DNA from: Bacteroidota bacterium
GTDB taxonomy: Bacteria; Bacteroidota; Bacteroidia; Bacteroidales; UBA12481
Length of the DNA stretch: 64,000 nucleotides
Assembly (NCBI GenBank): GCA_018669475.1
Contig: JABHCC010000061.1
Coordinates: 1-64,000 of the forward strand
Direction of reading: 5' to 3'
In this document: positions 1-9,449 of the stretch, one piece after another
Layout of the letters: each line of letters begins with the position of its first letter
Numbering within the stretch: the stretch's first letter is position 1
The notes under the pieces: generated by a model
The model's input: the letters and a program-made list of their open reading frames with translations, nothing else
What the model was told of the DNA's origin: nothing
Databases searched by the model: none
Program-made: the position numbers and the translations under genes

Positions 1-354
1 CCCTTTAATGGTACCATTACCGAAATTGCCCGAACATGTGTAAGTCGGGAAAAAAGGAAAGTATTTAAAGTCAAAGTTGTGATTGAAACATCCGATCTCA
101 GGCTAAAACCAGGGATGACGGTAAGTTGCGAATACATATGCTACCAGGGGGACGATGAAATATTTGTCCCAAATGAGTGTGTCTTAAAGGAGGATGGGCT
201 GGCTTTTATCTTTCTGGATAAGGGTGGCAAAACAAAAAAGGTGGAAGTACTCGCCGGCCGATCAAACAGCCGCCACACTATGATCAGGGGAGATGTGAAA
301 GCCGGACAAGCTCTGATTCCATTTAAAGAAGCTTTAACCTCAAACAGTATCTGA
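1..354 (+). CDS. Periplasmic adaptor of efflux pump (HlyD/MacA type), 3' part
   Basis: The frame is open from the first base, so only the last 117 codons are visible and the start lies outside the window. The segment begins with GTITEI, the strand that returns from the lipoyl region, and carries LKPGMTVSCEY and VPNECVL. These match the beta-barrel and membrane-proximal parts of RND/MacA adaptors (the usual pattern is a PGM turn followed by a VP strand). Such adaptors bridge an inner-membrane permease and a TolC channel in the periplasm. The permease gene starts 2 bases after the stop and a TolC gene follows, which supports the call. The substrate cannot be read from this. Confidence 0.8.
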   Translation, partial: PFNGTITEIARTCVSREKRKVFKVKVVIETSDLRLKPGMTVSCEYICYQGDDEIFVPNECVLKEDGLAFIFLDKGGKTKKVEVLAGRSNSRHTMIRGDVKAGQALIPFKEALTSNSI

Positions 355-356
355 TT

Positions 357-1595
357 ATGCAACTTGGAGAAAATGTTAGTGTGGCAATTCTGGGATTAGT
401 TGATCACAAATTCAGGTCTTTTCTTACCATTCTGGGTATCATATTCGGTACCGCCTCAGTAATAGCCATGCTTGCCATTGGCGAAGGGGCAAAAAAACAA
501 GCCATTGCAAAATATCAGGATTTAGGTGTTAGCAACATCATTGTAAGAGATAAAGACCTCACAGATGGGGAACTTGAACAAATGAGATTAAAATTCTCAA
601 AAGGATTGTCGTTGGATGATGCCAAGGCAATCAGAAATATTATTCCGGGGGTAATTAGTGTTGCACCACAGGCAGAAGCAAAATTGGATGCCAAAGTAGC
701 AGACCGGTCCTCCAAATCAACAGTAATAGGGATCACACCTGATATTCTTAATATTCTTAACTACAGCACTGAAAAAGGTGAATTTATTAACTCCGATCAT
801 TATGAACGTCAGCTTAAAGTATGCGTTCTGGGAGCAACGGTATCAAAAGAGCTGTTTGGATATGAAAATCCAGTAAGTAAAAGTGTCAAGCTTGGTGATC
901 AGTGGTTCGAAGTAATAGGGCTTATGGAAACCAAAGCTCTCTTTACAGAAACTGTGGGGGAATTAGCATCCCGGGATCTGAATAATGATGTATATATCCC
1001 CTTATCTACATTGATAAAAAGAATACCAAAAGAAAATCCACTGGAAAGTGATATTAAGCAATTAACCGTACATCTGAAAAATTCGAAAGACCTGATTGAA
1101 ACATCTGTTGTAATCCGAAATATTATTAACCGACATCATTTCAATAATGAAGATTTCAGCATTATAGTACCCTATGAGTTGATGAAGCAAGAAGAGAGAG
1201 AAAGCAGGATTTATAATATTCTTCTTGCATCCATTGCTGCCATTTCATTGATTGTTGGAGGAATCGGAATTATGAATATCATGCTTGCCTCAATTCTTGA
1301 ACGAACCCGAGAAATAGGAATCAGGAGAGCTGTAGGGGGTAAAAAATCCGATATTCTGGGCCAATTTATCACAGAGGCAGTAGTTTTGAGCATATCCGGA
1401 GGAATTATTGGTGTATTTCTTGGTATTTTCCTTTCGCTCGGGATCACCTGGACAACAGAGATCAATACCTCAATCACTCTTTACTCCGTAGTAATTGCAT
1501 TTGGATTCTCCGTTCTTATCGGAATTACATTTGGTTACCTCCCGGCAAAACGGGCAGCCAACCTAAAACCTATTGAATCAATACGTCACGAATAA
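357..1595 (+). CDS. MacB-like ABC transporter permease (FtsX family)
   Basis: This 412-residue protein has the MacB layout without a fused ATPase. One N-terminal membrane segment lies near residues 20-45, followed by a periplasmic MacB_PCD domain to about 280, then three helices that form the FtsX domain. The motif ERTREIGIRRAVGG after the second helix is the coupling region typical of FtsX permeases. Its partner ATPase is not in view and is probably upstream of the window. The ATG sits 2 bases after the adaptor stop, so the two are co-translated. The likely role is mechanotransmission-type export of a toxic compound, peptide or lipid; the substrate is unknown. Confidence 0.88.
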   Translation: MQLGENVSVAILGLVDHKFRSFLTILGIIFGTASVIAMLAIGEGAKKQAIAKYQDLGVSNIIVRDKDLTDGELEQMRLKFSKGLSLDDAKAIRNIIPGVISVAPQAEAKLDAKVADRSSKSTVIGITPDILNILNYSTEKGEFINSDHYERQLKVCVLGATVSKELFGYENPVSKSVKLGDQWFEVIGLMETKALFTETVGELASRDLNNDVYIPLSTLIKRIPKENPLESDIKQLTVHLKNSKDLIETSVVIRNIINRHHFNNEDFSIIVPYELMKQEERESRIYNILLASIAAISLIVGGIGIMNIMLASILERTREIGIRRAVGGKKSDILGQFITEAVVLSISGGIIGVFLGIFLSLGITWTTEINTSITLYSVVIAFGFSVLIGITFGYLPAKRAANLKPIESIRHE

Positions 1596-1687
1596 TTGAA
1601 CAATCATTGCAAATCCATATTGGCAACTTAACTAATAATAAGTAAGAAAATATGGAACTCTTTTCAAAAACAGTAAACTAACAAATT

Positions 1688-3184
1688 ATGAAGATATTGA
1701 TAGCAAAAACTACAGTCGTACTGTTTATTTCATTTTCATCTCTGTGTTTTGGCCAGGAGATTCATCATATGGATTTGGAAACAGCAATAGAAGTTGCAAA
1801 ACAACAAAGCCCGACAATGCTCTCCTTAATGCGGCAAGTCGACGTAGCATCATATAATCTTAAGGCGACAAACAGTAGGTTTAAAACACGGGTAAGCATG
1901 AATGTGACCCTGCCACAGTACAACGAAACAATAAATAAGTATGAAGATAGCCTGGGGATAACCTTTTATCCTATTCGCCAAAGTTACATGAGTACATCAC
2001 TGAGTATCAGTCAACCATTACCAACCGACGGGAGTCTCTCTATAACAAGTGGGATAGTGAATTACACAGATTATTATGCCGACAATCGAAATGCTCAGGT
2101 GAGCACAAGTATTGGACTCAGTCAACCGATCGAAGCCCTTTTTGGGGTTAATAACATGAAGCTATCGATGAAGCAGGCAAAACTAAGTTATGATATGACG
2201 ATGAAACGTCTGAAAAGGCAGAAACTTGACCTGGTTTATATAGTTTCCCAATCTTTTTATAATCTACTCTCATCCAGAGAGGCAATGAAAATTGCTGACA
2301 TGAACATGGCCCGGCAACTTGAAGCATATGAAACAGCCAAAAATAAATATGAAGCAGGATTACTTCGAGAAGTCGAAGCCCTGCAAATGGAGGTTGATTT
2401 GACCAGCGCAACAAATCAATACGAGAATACAAAAACCTCTTACAAAAGTCAAACCAGACAATTCAAGGAAACGATCGGGATTGAGCCGACTGACAGTATT
2501 GTTCTACTCAATCAAATGGAGTATATAGTAATAAAAGTCAATCCTGAGGATGCAGTAGCCAGGGCTATGAAGCATCGTAATGAACTGCGTGAAAGTAAGA
2601 TACAGATAGAAATCAAAGAGATGAACCTAAAACGCCAAAAAGCAGCCGGACGAATCAGTGGGAATGTTAACCTGAATTATAATTTTATCGGAGTAGATAA
2701 AAGCAGCAGATCTATCCCGATCGGGACAACATTTGAAAACACCTGGCATAATCTGACAGATCGTCCGGGAAGCTTTGGAGTTGGTCTTACAGCACGAATC
2801 CCCTTAATTGATTGGGGTGAAAATAAAGCCAGGGTGAAATCGGCTGAATCGTCACTAGAACAAGATAAGATTGATCTGGGTAATACTAAAAGAAGTATCG
2901 AGAGAGAGATCAGGTCTTTGGTCGATCAATTGCACAATAGCCTGAGAGGTTTAGAAATAATGGAAAAAAGTGTGGTTATTGCTGAAAAAAGCTTTGATAT
3001 ATCCCGACAAAGATATGCGAATGATGAGATTGACTCACAAGCAATGGCATTAGAAAGAGAACGTTTGAATAAAGCCTACACGGCTCATTTATCATCCTAC
3101 ATTACATACAAGCTCAGCCTGTCTGACCTAATGAGAAAAACCTTTTTTGATTACGAAAGAAACGAGGAAGTAATTGACTTATGA
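1688..3184 (+). CDS. TolC-family outer membrane efflux protein
   Basis: This 498-residue protein has a signal peptide ending near FGQ (residue 23) and the repeated long amphipathic helices of outer-membrane efflux proteins. The AVARAMKHRNELRESK stretch and the late segment with RIPLIDWGENKARVKSA are characteristic of the family, in which PLxDxG precedes the second coiled coil. It would form the outer-membrane and periplasmic tunnel for the adaptor/permease pair just upstream, 92 bases away. Its stop codon overlaps the start of the next gene in an ATGA arrangement, so the UroD-like gene is translationally coupled to an efflux operon, which is unexpected. Confidence 0.9.
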   Translation: MKILIAKTTVVLFISFSSLCFGQEIHHMDLETAIEVAKQQSPTMLSLMRQVDVASYNLKATNSRFKTRVSMNVTLPQYNETINKYEDSLGITFYPIRQSYMSTSLSISQPLPTDGSLSITSGIVNYTDYYADNRNAQVSTSIGLSQPIEALFGVNNMKLSMKQAKLSYDMTMKRLKRQKLDLVYIVSQSFYNLLSSREAMKIADMNMARQLEAYETAKNKYEAGLLREVEALQMEVDLTSATNQYENTKTSYKSQTRQFKETIGIEPTDSIVLLNQMEYIVIKVNPEDAVARAMKHRNELRESKIQIEIKEMNLKRQKAAGRISGNVNLNYNFIGVDKSSRSIPIGTTFENTWHNLTDRPGSFGVGLTARIPLIDWGENKARVKSAESSLEQDKIDLGNTKRSIEREIRSLVDQLHNSLRGLEIMEKSVVIAEKSFDISRQRYANDEIDSQAMALERERLNKAYTAHLSSYITYKLSLSDLMRKTFFDYERNEEVIDL

Positions 3185-4236
3185 AACCCAGAGAACGATT
3201 TTTAAGCGCATTGAACGGAGGGATTCCGGACAGGGTTCCGATTTTTGAACATCTATTTAGCCAAAATCTGTTAAAAGAGCAATTAGGATTCACAACTGAA
3301 TTGTACGAAGGCGGAGCACAGACAAAGCTGGCTGCAAAACTGGGAATTGATTGTATATGGACACCACTAAATGGATTTTGTGGTATTGAAGACGTTTTTC
3401 ATCAGGAAAATGTAATATACACAGATGAGTGGGGTGTTACATATAAAAAAAACGGCTGGCCAATCATAGCACAGATTGATACACCAATAAAAAGCAGAGA
3501 AGATTGGGAAAAATACTCCCTTCCTAAAGTTGATGTACCAAACAGATTGAAGATTTTAAAGGAAACAATAAAAGCCAATGAAGATGAATTAGCGCTTGTA
3601 GTCGGATTGCTTGGCCCTTTTACAATGATGACCTGGTATTTCATGGATTTTGAACATTTTTCAATGAGCCTGTTCATGGATCCTGATTTGGTACACGAAA
3701 TGGTTGATGCATTTGTTGATTGGGCCTTAGCCGCAGCACTGTTAGCTGTGAACTCCGGTGGTGTTGATGTTTTCCAGATTTCTGATGACTGGGGCGGAAC
3801 AAATAGTCTATTGATTTCTCCAGAGCATTTTAGGGAATTCTTTATGAAACCATTTGGCAGCTTGGTAGAAGGCTTAAAAGCAATGGGAAAACCAGTCTTG
3901 ATGCACAACGACGGACAAATCTGGGATGTTCTGGATGATTTGGTTGCAACAGGTATTAATGGGTTTCACCCGGTGGAAAAAGCAGCAGGGATGGACTTGA
4001 AAATTGTCAAAGAAAAATATATCGGTAAAATATGCCCTGTTGGTAATGTGAACAACAAAACCACAATGGTTTCAGGTACTCCGGAAGAAGTTATTGCCGA
4101 AGTGAAAGAATGTATTGACATTGCAGCTCCCGGAGGCGGATATATTATTGCTACAGACCATAGCTTGCACGATGATATCCCAACTGGAAATGTATATGCT
4201 CTTATTGCAGCTGTCCATAAATACGGGAGGTACTAA
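3181..4236 (+). CDS. UroD-fold protein (methyltransferase MtaA/CmuA-like family)
   Basis: This 351-residue protein starts MKPRERFLSALNGG, the typical opening of the uroporphyrinogen decarboxylase superfamily, and keeps MHNDGQIWDVLDDL and ICPVGNVN, the strands around the active site. Members are either heme-pathway decarboxylases or corrinoid-linked methyltransferases. The divergence and the second homologue at 41657 favour the methyltransferase side. The zinc motif of MtaA/MtbA is H-x-C; here the sequence is H-N-D-G, so the cysteine ligand is replaced by aspartate and classical thiol methylation is doubtful. ATGA overlap with the tolC gene shows coupling. Substrate unknown. Confidence 0.75.
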   Translation: MKPRERFLSALNGGIPDRVPIFEHLFSQNLLKEQLGFTTELYEGGAQTKLAAKLGIDCIWTPLNGFCGIEDVFHQENVIYTDEWGVTYKKNGWPIIAQIDTPIKSREDWEKYSLPKVDVPNRLKILKETIKANEDELALVVGLLGPFTMMTWYFMDFEHFSMSLFMDPDLVHEMVDAFVDWALAAALLAVNSGGVDVFQISDDWGGTNSLLISPEHFREFFMKPFGSLVEGLKAMGKPVLMHNDGQIWDVLDDLVATGINGFHPVEKAAGMDLKIVKEKYIGKICPVGNVNNKTTMVSGTPEEVIAEVKECIDIAAPGGGYIIATDHSLHDDIPTGNVYALIAAVHKYGRY

Positions 4237-4301
4237 TCTCTATTTCCTCTTTTGTGTGTGTCTCTGAAGTTTTGTAAATTGAGAAAATAAATCTCTTGTA
4301 T

Positions 4302-6194
4302 ATGAGAAACTTTGGAACTTTAACGAGAATCGGTGCAAGCATAACCCTTTTTCTTTGCATTGTGGCCTTTTCTACTCAGGATTGGAATAATCACCTCCAA
4401 AAAGTAAAATCTTCAGAATTACCAATAGGATATAACGAGTTGTTTGCTGCCTCCGGCGAATGCGCAACTTGCCATAATAGCCAGGTTAGTCCTGAAGGAA
4501 AATCAGTAGCTCTGGCCAATGACTGGCGTTCGACTATGATGGCTAATGCGGCCAAAGACCCATTATGGAGAGCAAAGGTGAGTGTTGAGCTCAAAGAAAA
4601 TCCTGATTTTACAGCTATTATTGAGCAAAAGTGTACTAGCTGTCATGCCCCGGGAGGCAACTTTAATGCCCATCATCTGGGACAAGGGTATACATTTGAA
4701 AAGATGGACACTGACCTGATAGGCTTGGATGGTGTGCAATGTACGGTATGTCATCAGATCACTCCAGCTTCGATGGGACAGTATAGTGGTCATCTTGAAG
4801 TAGGTCAAAACAAAACCATATGGGGCCCGTTTACAAATCCATTTGGTATGCCGATGACAAATTTTACCGGCTATACCCCTGAGTACTCGGCACATATAAG
4901 AAGCTCTCAGTTGTGTGGCTCGTGTCACACCCTACTTACTCAGGCTATTCTGAAGGATGGTAGTCTTTCAGAAACCTTTTTTGTTGAGCAGTCAATTTAT
5001 CATGAATGGCTGAATTCAGCCTATCCTGAAGAGGGTAAAACCTGCCAGTTCTGTCACGTTCCAAAAATTGACGGACCAGTGAAGATAAGTGACAGACCCC
5101 CAGGCTTAGTCGAACGTGATGAGTTCGGACAACACCATTTTGTGGGTGCGAATTTGTTTATGAATAAGATCTTTTCAGATCATAGTACTGAGCTGGAAAT
5201 AAATGCCAATGCTGCTCAGCTTGATTCGACAAAGAATCGTATTACCAGAATGTTGCAAAATAATTCGCTTCAAATTCGTCTGGAAGAATTGTCCAGAGAT
5301 AACCAGAAATTGAGAGTCATACTTAATCTTCAAAACACAAGCGGACACAAACTTCCTTCTGGTTATCCCAGTAGGAGAATGTGGGTTGAGTTTTTAGCTG
5401 TGGATGCCTTCGGAGATACCCTTATGCATTCAGGTGCGCCTAAACCAAATAATCAGTTTGAAGGGGACAATGCAGGATATCAGCCACATTATCAACTTAT
5501 TTCAGAGAACCATCAAGTCCAGATCTATGAAATGATAATGGGCGATGAGGATGGTGAAATGACCACCAAATTGCTACGAGCAGTTAATCCGCTAAAGGAC
5601 AATCGTATTCCTCCTCGTGGATTCAGCAATCAACATCTTTCTTATGATACAGTTAGAATTATTGGGCAGGCTGATTTGGATTCAAATTTTAATAAAGATG
5701 AAGGGATGCAGGGTAGTGGATCAGATCAGCTGACTTATGAAATTAGTGTGAACCCTGGATCAGGTACGGTGAAGATAACAGCAAAAGTGTACTATCAGAC
5801 CATTTCAGAAAAATGGCTTCAGGATATCTTTGACAGTGGAACAGAAGAATCGGTGGATTTTAAGGCTATGTACGAAAACAGTAATCCTGAACCCACTATC
5901 ATGGCAGAATCCAGCATCATTTCACAAACTACCCAAACAGGAGATTTAATCAGGAACGACGCAATCCTGTTTTTCCCTAATCCTACTAATGGGGTCTTAA
6001 ATATTCATAACCTGAAATCGACAGCCAGCAAAATAGTCATATATTCTCTGAAGGGTAAAATGGTTCTTTCTGCTGAGACTGTAACAGAAAGCATTCAACT
6101 TGACTTGAGAAGAGAAGGTTTGAAAAGTGGTGTGTATCTATTAGCTATACAGCATGATGGTATTTCGTATTTTGAAAAAATCATTCTGAATTAA
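4302..6194 (+). CDS. Pentaheme c-type cytochrome with T9SS sorting domain
   Basis: An ATG at 4302 is preferred over an in-frame TTG 6 bases earlier. The product is about 630 residues. An N-terminal hydrophobic export segment is followed by five CXXCH heme sites starting near residues 54, 111, 147, 205 and 248 (CATCH, CTSCH, CTVCH, CGSCH, CQFCH), resembling the NapC/NirT or cytochrome c554 type of multiheme module. A middle region of beta-sandwich character follows. The C-terminus begins near FFPNPTNGVLNI and ends GVYLLAIQ...FEKIILN, a type A type-IX secretion signal. A heme protein must be matured in the periplasm before T9SS export, so it is probably surface attached or secreted. Electron partner unknown. 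Confidence 0.85.
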   Translation: MRNFGTLTRIGASITLFLCIVAFSTQDWNNHLQKVKSSELPIGYNELFAASGECATCHNSQVSPEGKSVALANDWRSTMMANAAKDPLWRAKVSVELKENPDFTAIIEQKCTSCHAPGGNFNAHHLGQGYTFEKMDTDLIGLDGVQCTVCHQITPASMGQYSGHLEVGQNKTIWGPFTNPFGMPMTNFTGYTPEYSAHIRSSQLCGSCHTLLTQAILKDGSLSETFFVEQSIYHEWLNSAYPEEGKTCQFCHVPKIDGPVKISDRPPGLVERDEFGQHHFVGANLFMNKIFSDHSTELEINANAAQLDSTKNRITRMLQNNSLQIRLEELSRDNQKLRVILNLQNTSGHKLPSGYPSRRMWVEFLAVDAFGDTLMHSGAPKPNNQFEGDNAGYQPHYQLISENHQVQIYEMIMGDEDGEMTTKLLRAVNPLKDNRIPPRGFSNQHLSYDTVRIIGQADLDSNFNKDEGMQGSGSDQLTYEISVNPGSGTVKITAKVYYQTISEKWLQDIFDSGTEESVDFKAMYENSNPEPTIMAESSIISQTTQTGDLIRNDAILFFPNPTNGVLNIHNLKSTASKIVIYSLKGKMVLSAETVTESIQLDLRREGLKSGVYLLAIQHDGISYFEKIILN

Positions 6195-6276
6195 ACCTAT
6201 TCAAAGCAGATTTTACAAACTATAAAGTGTCAACAGATGTCCGGATCTTTTTAATAAATTCTCTGAAAATTATCTC

Positions 6277-7308
6277 ATGAAATTTAGAGTGCTCTACTTA
6301 TTTGGTTTCATTCTGTGTGTAAGCGCTTGTCGTCAGGCAGATACTACAAGTGACTCATTACCGGCATTTAGACTTTATCATAAGGAGATTCAAACTCCAA
6401 AAAGCTGGTCAGATCTTGTTTCATCTAGCTTTATTGTATCTCTGGAAACTAAAAATGATGGCTTAATTGGTCGAATTAATAAAATACAAGCGGATGATTC
6501 TATTATGGTAATCCTGGATAAAACGAATCAATCAAGGGTAATGCTATTTGGTATGGATGGACAATTTATCCAACAATTGTCAAAAGCAGGGAAGGGGCCA
6601 GGAGAGTATGTTTATCCAGTTGATTTTAATATCGTTAAAAAAAGAAAAGAAATTTGGTTAATTGATGGGCCAAGCAATAAGTTGATGAAGTACAGTTATT
6701 CAGGAGAATATTTAAGTTCTCTGAGATTATCCTTTAATACACGTTTATTTAGTGTTTTGGAGGATGGGGGATTAGTTTGTGAAAGTGGATCGGATTCTTT
6801 ATTAGTTATTACTGATCCAACAGGTCAACCGAAATATGCCGCAATTCGAAGAAACCCAGATACACATAGTGGATTAGAGAGACCTTTTGATCACTTTCAA
6901 GAGCTGGTCAGGTATCATGTTCATCAAGATAATTCAATATACATAGCTAATGACATGAATTGCAAACTGGAGTGGCTACTGGATTTCTCACCAAAAATTG
7001 AATTAAAAGAGATCACGCATTTGATCCATTTTTCTGAATGCCAGGGAAATATTGAATTGCACTTCTACCGGGAGGGTAATCCCATTCAAAAAAGATACAT
7101 TGGTATCTTTGACAAAAACACTAATCAAATAGTAACTTTCGACATTACTCATACCAAGCCAGGCATTGCAGAATTTGGTTTCAGAATAACTGGTGAAAAA
7201 TATGGGGAGTATCGTATTGGATATGGCCAGTCTCTCGTCAAAGAAGAAAATGGACTCAATCCACAAATCATTTTTTATCGTTATGCCTCTTTTCCATCGG
7301 CCAACTGA
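6277..7308 (+). CDS. 6-bladed beta-propeller lipoprotein
   Basis: This 343-residue protein has a lipoprotein signal ending VSAC (Cys18). It carries the GKGPGEY turn and repeated aromatic/aspartate blade strands, seen in the large Bacteroidota family annotated as 6-bladed beta-propeller (DUF5128/DUF4934-like). Two relatives sit at 12449 and 53259. These are envelope proteins of unknown ligand. The start is 82 bases after the cytochrome stop on the same strand, so co-expression is possible but not required. Unlike its relatives at 12449 and 53259, it lacks the C-run leader element upstream. Confidence 0.75.
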   Translation: MKFRVLYLFGFILCVSACRQADTTSDSLPAFRLYHKEIQTPKSWSDLVSSSFIVSLETKNDGLIGRINKIQADDSIMVILDKTNQSRVMLFGMDGQFIQQLSKAGKGPGEYVYPVDFNIVKKRKEIWLIDGPSNKLMKYSYSGEYLSSLRLSFNTRLFSVLEDGGLVCESGSDSLLVITDPTGQPKYAAIRRNPDTHSGLERPFDHFQELVRYHVHQDNSIYIANDMNCKLEWLLDFSPKIELKEITHLIHFSECQGNIELHFYREGNPIQKRYIGIFDKNTNQIVTFDITHTKPGIAEFGFRITGEKYGEYRIGYGQSLVKEENGLNPQIIFYRYASFPSAN

Positions 7309-7684
7309 TTAAGCCAAAGACATTCAGAAGAGGCTGCTCAATAAGGAGAGTATCTTAAGGTAATGTGGTTTTACCCGATTGCCTTGGAGCAGTGACTGTC
7401 ACACAGAAGATAGTGATAAGTATTTCTGAATATTTGGTGTTATGCATCTTGAGATCATATCGACGCATTTGGACAATTATGATACTTCATTATAACTATT
7501 GTCCAACCTGAAGAACTAATCTGGCCTTATGTGATGATAGACAATCCGTTGGGCAGTAAAATTTTCTTTCAGATATTCAAGATTGACAATAAATAGGTCG
7601 TTTTCGTAAAGGCTGATTTGCTCGATTATTAGGTCAGGATAGCTGCCGGAGTAATTCTTTGTCCAAAATATTGCGTATAACTTC
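7309..7684. other. Intergenic region with an inverted repeat
   Basis: These 376 bases lie between the convergent propeller lipoprotein and hemerythrin genes. I see no supported gene. A perfect 9-base inverted repeat (TTGGACAAT at 7469-7477, ATTGTCCAA at 7498-7506) with a 20-base spacer could form a hairpin, but no T-tract follows, so a terminator role is uncertain. A 65-codon frame starting with TTG (minus strand, 7516-7713) overlaps the hemerythrin gene and has no recognisable similarity; I do not call it. Confidence 0.5.
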
Positions 7685-8470
7685 TTATTCAAATAAGGTT
7701 TCGAATTCTTCAACCATGACTAAATACTTTTGCGGAACATCAGGCAACATAGTGTCGACATTCATGAACTGTGAGTACATTTTACCAACAGTAGTAATAT
7801 CCATATTTCTGTCCATCCAAGGATACAGAATCTCATCTTCCTTTTTAATATGCTCCGTCAATAGATCTCGGTATTTTAATAAATTCACTCTCGCTTTTTC
7901 TGTGTTTTGTTCTTCAACTGCTTCAAGCATGGACTTTGCATAAGAGCGACCAGAAACATGATCCTTAAGCATTACCTGAATTATATCAAGAGATTGATCA
8001 TAATGTGCAAATAATATATCCTCTTCTTTGGCATGGTGAAACTTATCGGCATAGTTTTGAATGAAATCAACAATGTTTTTTACCCAGGATATGTTATCAT
8101 CTTTCGATAAATCTAATTTTTCAGATATGGCAGGAATCAGTACCAGTACTCTTTTTATGAGTTTGTGTTCATCTATCAATTTTACCAATGGAGGTGATAA
8201 AGGAGAATCAATAGCTTTTTTTTCCTTCGCAATACGTGGAATTTCAACTTTTTCACCCGGAAAAATAACATCAAATATCTGACTCAGCATCGTTTTTTCG
8301 TTCTGCTCATCCAGATTATGAATGTCAATAATGTCTCTCATCATACATGTACCTGAGGTGCAAGGCGCACAGCCTATGTCAAAACTATCTAAAATGTCTT
8401 GAACTTGAGGGTATTGATCCATGATGTCTTTTATATTGGTATCGAGGTACTCTTCTACTTTGTTTTGCAT
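7685..8470 (-). CDS. Hemerythrin-domain protein with ScdA/DUF1858-like N-terminus (RIC type)
   Basis: I use the ATG at 8470 (MQNKVEEYLD) rather than an in-frame TTG 15 bases upstream, giving 261 residues. Residues 1-60 resemble the small N-terminal domain of di-iron repair proteins, with three cysteines at 34, 37 and 42 in GCAPCTSGTC. The C-terminal half is a hemerythrin four-helix bundle with likely iron ligands in EHK (His102), KFHHAKEED (about 145-151), DH (His171) and EHIKKEDEILYPW (His207, Glu211). By family, the di-iron site repairs iron-sulfur clusters damaged by nitric oxide or oxygen, or senses those gases, in the cytoplasm. The gene stands alone, which fits a stress-induced function. 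Confidence 0.8.
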   Translation of the reverse strand: MQNKVEEYLDTNIKDIMDQYPQVQDILDSFDIGCAPCTSGTCMMRDIIDIHNLDEQNEKTMLSQIFDVIFPGEKVEIPRIAKEKKAIDSPLSPPLVKLIDEHKLIKRVLVLIPAISEKLDLSKDDNISWVKNIVDFIQNYADKFHHAKEEDILFAHYDQSLDIIQVMLKDHVSGRSYAKSMLEAVEEQNTEKARVNLLKYRDLLTEHIKKEDEILYPWMDRNMDITTVGKMYSQFMNVDTMLPDVPQKYLVMVEEFETLFE

Positions 8471-8699
8471 TATATAAATATTCAATAGTTAAAACCACAC
8501 TCACGATACAATTGGGCAGACAAAATGTTAATGTAGCCGCTAAAGTAAAGATTATTTTGTGTAGGATTTTGGATTAGGGTGTTGAATAACGAAAAAAATA
8601 ACGACTTGATATCAATGGCATAAGCCGGGAATGCTATCGAAAACAGCAAAGTAGATCAAACAAGTTGACCTGTTATGGTTATTTCAGCCAGATTGTTAT

Positions 8700-9449
8700 C
8701 TATAGTCCCGCCATAGCTCGAGAAACCACTTCTTTTCGTGCCCTGGAAATGGGGACTGAAGTTCCATCACTCATCTTTAAATAGCCTCCATCTCGTTTAA
8801 CGAGTGATACCACATGGATAGAATTGACTAAATGTGATTGATGTGTACGAATAAATTGACAAGATTCTAGTGCCAATTCAAAATCCTTTAGCGTTCGGGT
8901 GACCAGTACTACCTCAGCATTTTCCAAGTGGAAGCGAGTATAGTTCGACTCCGATTGACACCTAATTATCTTTCGCAATGGAATGAAATCAATCTTATCT
9001 TCTTGGGGTAAAGCAATTCTTTTTTCCTGATCCGGACGATCAAAGTTCTCCACAAGATTTTTCAGGCGGGCATTTTCCTCTCGGATCTGAATGGATTCGA
9101 CTGCCTTGCCGACACTACTAATTAGTTTTTGACTATCTATCGGTTTTAGCAAATAATCTAATGCGTTGAACTGAAAAGCTTTGAAAGCATATTCATCATA
9201 AGCTGTAATAAAAATTATATGGAAATCAATTTTTCTGATCTCCTCCAAAAGAGAAAAGATATTACCATCCGGCAGGCGAACATCTAGAAAAACCAAATCC
9301 GGGCTAGTGCTATTTAATAGAGCTAATGCTGATGTGTTAGAATCTGCTTCTCCGATAATATCAACCTCCGGACAATATCGCTCCAATAATCCTACAAGGT
9401 TTTCTCGATTCGCCGGATTATCTTCAACAACTATAGATTTGATTCTCAT
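8700..9449 (-). CDS. LytTR-family response regulator
   Basis: This 249-residue protein has a receiver domain with Glu9/Asp10, phospho-acceptor Asp56 (FLDVRLP), Thr82 and Lys102 (LLKPI), then a LytTR DNA-binding domain from about residue 150 (FIPLRKIIRCQSESNYT) to the end. It is the partner of the kinase directly upstream: the start ATG overlaps the kinase stop as ATGA, so the two are co-translated. LytTR regulators bind direct repeats in promoters. The target is not evident, although the kinase/regulator pair is transcribed toward the hemerythrin gene. Confidence 0.93.
   Translation of the reverse strand: MRIKSIVVEDNPANRENLVGLLERYCPEVDIIGEADSNTSALALLNSTSPDLVFLDVRLPDGNIFSLLEEIRKIDFHIIFITAYDEYAFKAFQFNALDYLLKPIDSQKLISSVGKAVESIQIREENARLKNLVENFDRPDQEKRIALPQEDKIDFIPLRKIIRCQSESNYTRFHLENAEVVLVTRTLKDFELALESCQFIRTHQSHLVNSIHVVSLVKRDGGYLKMSDGTSVPISRARKEVVSRAMAGL

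Noticed and set aside
7516-7713. 65-codon minus-strand frame beside the hemerythrin gene
   Set aside because: Its start is TTG inside the hemerythrin gene, no family is recognised, and nothing supports translation.
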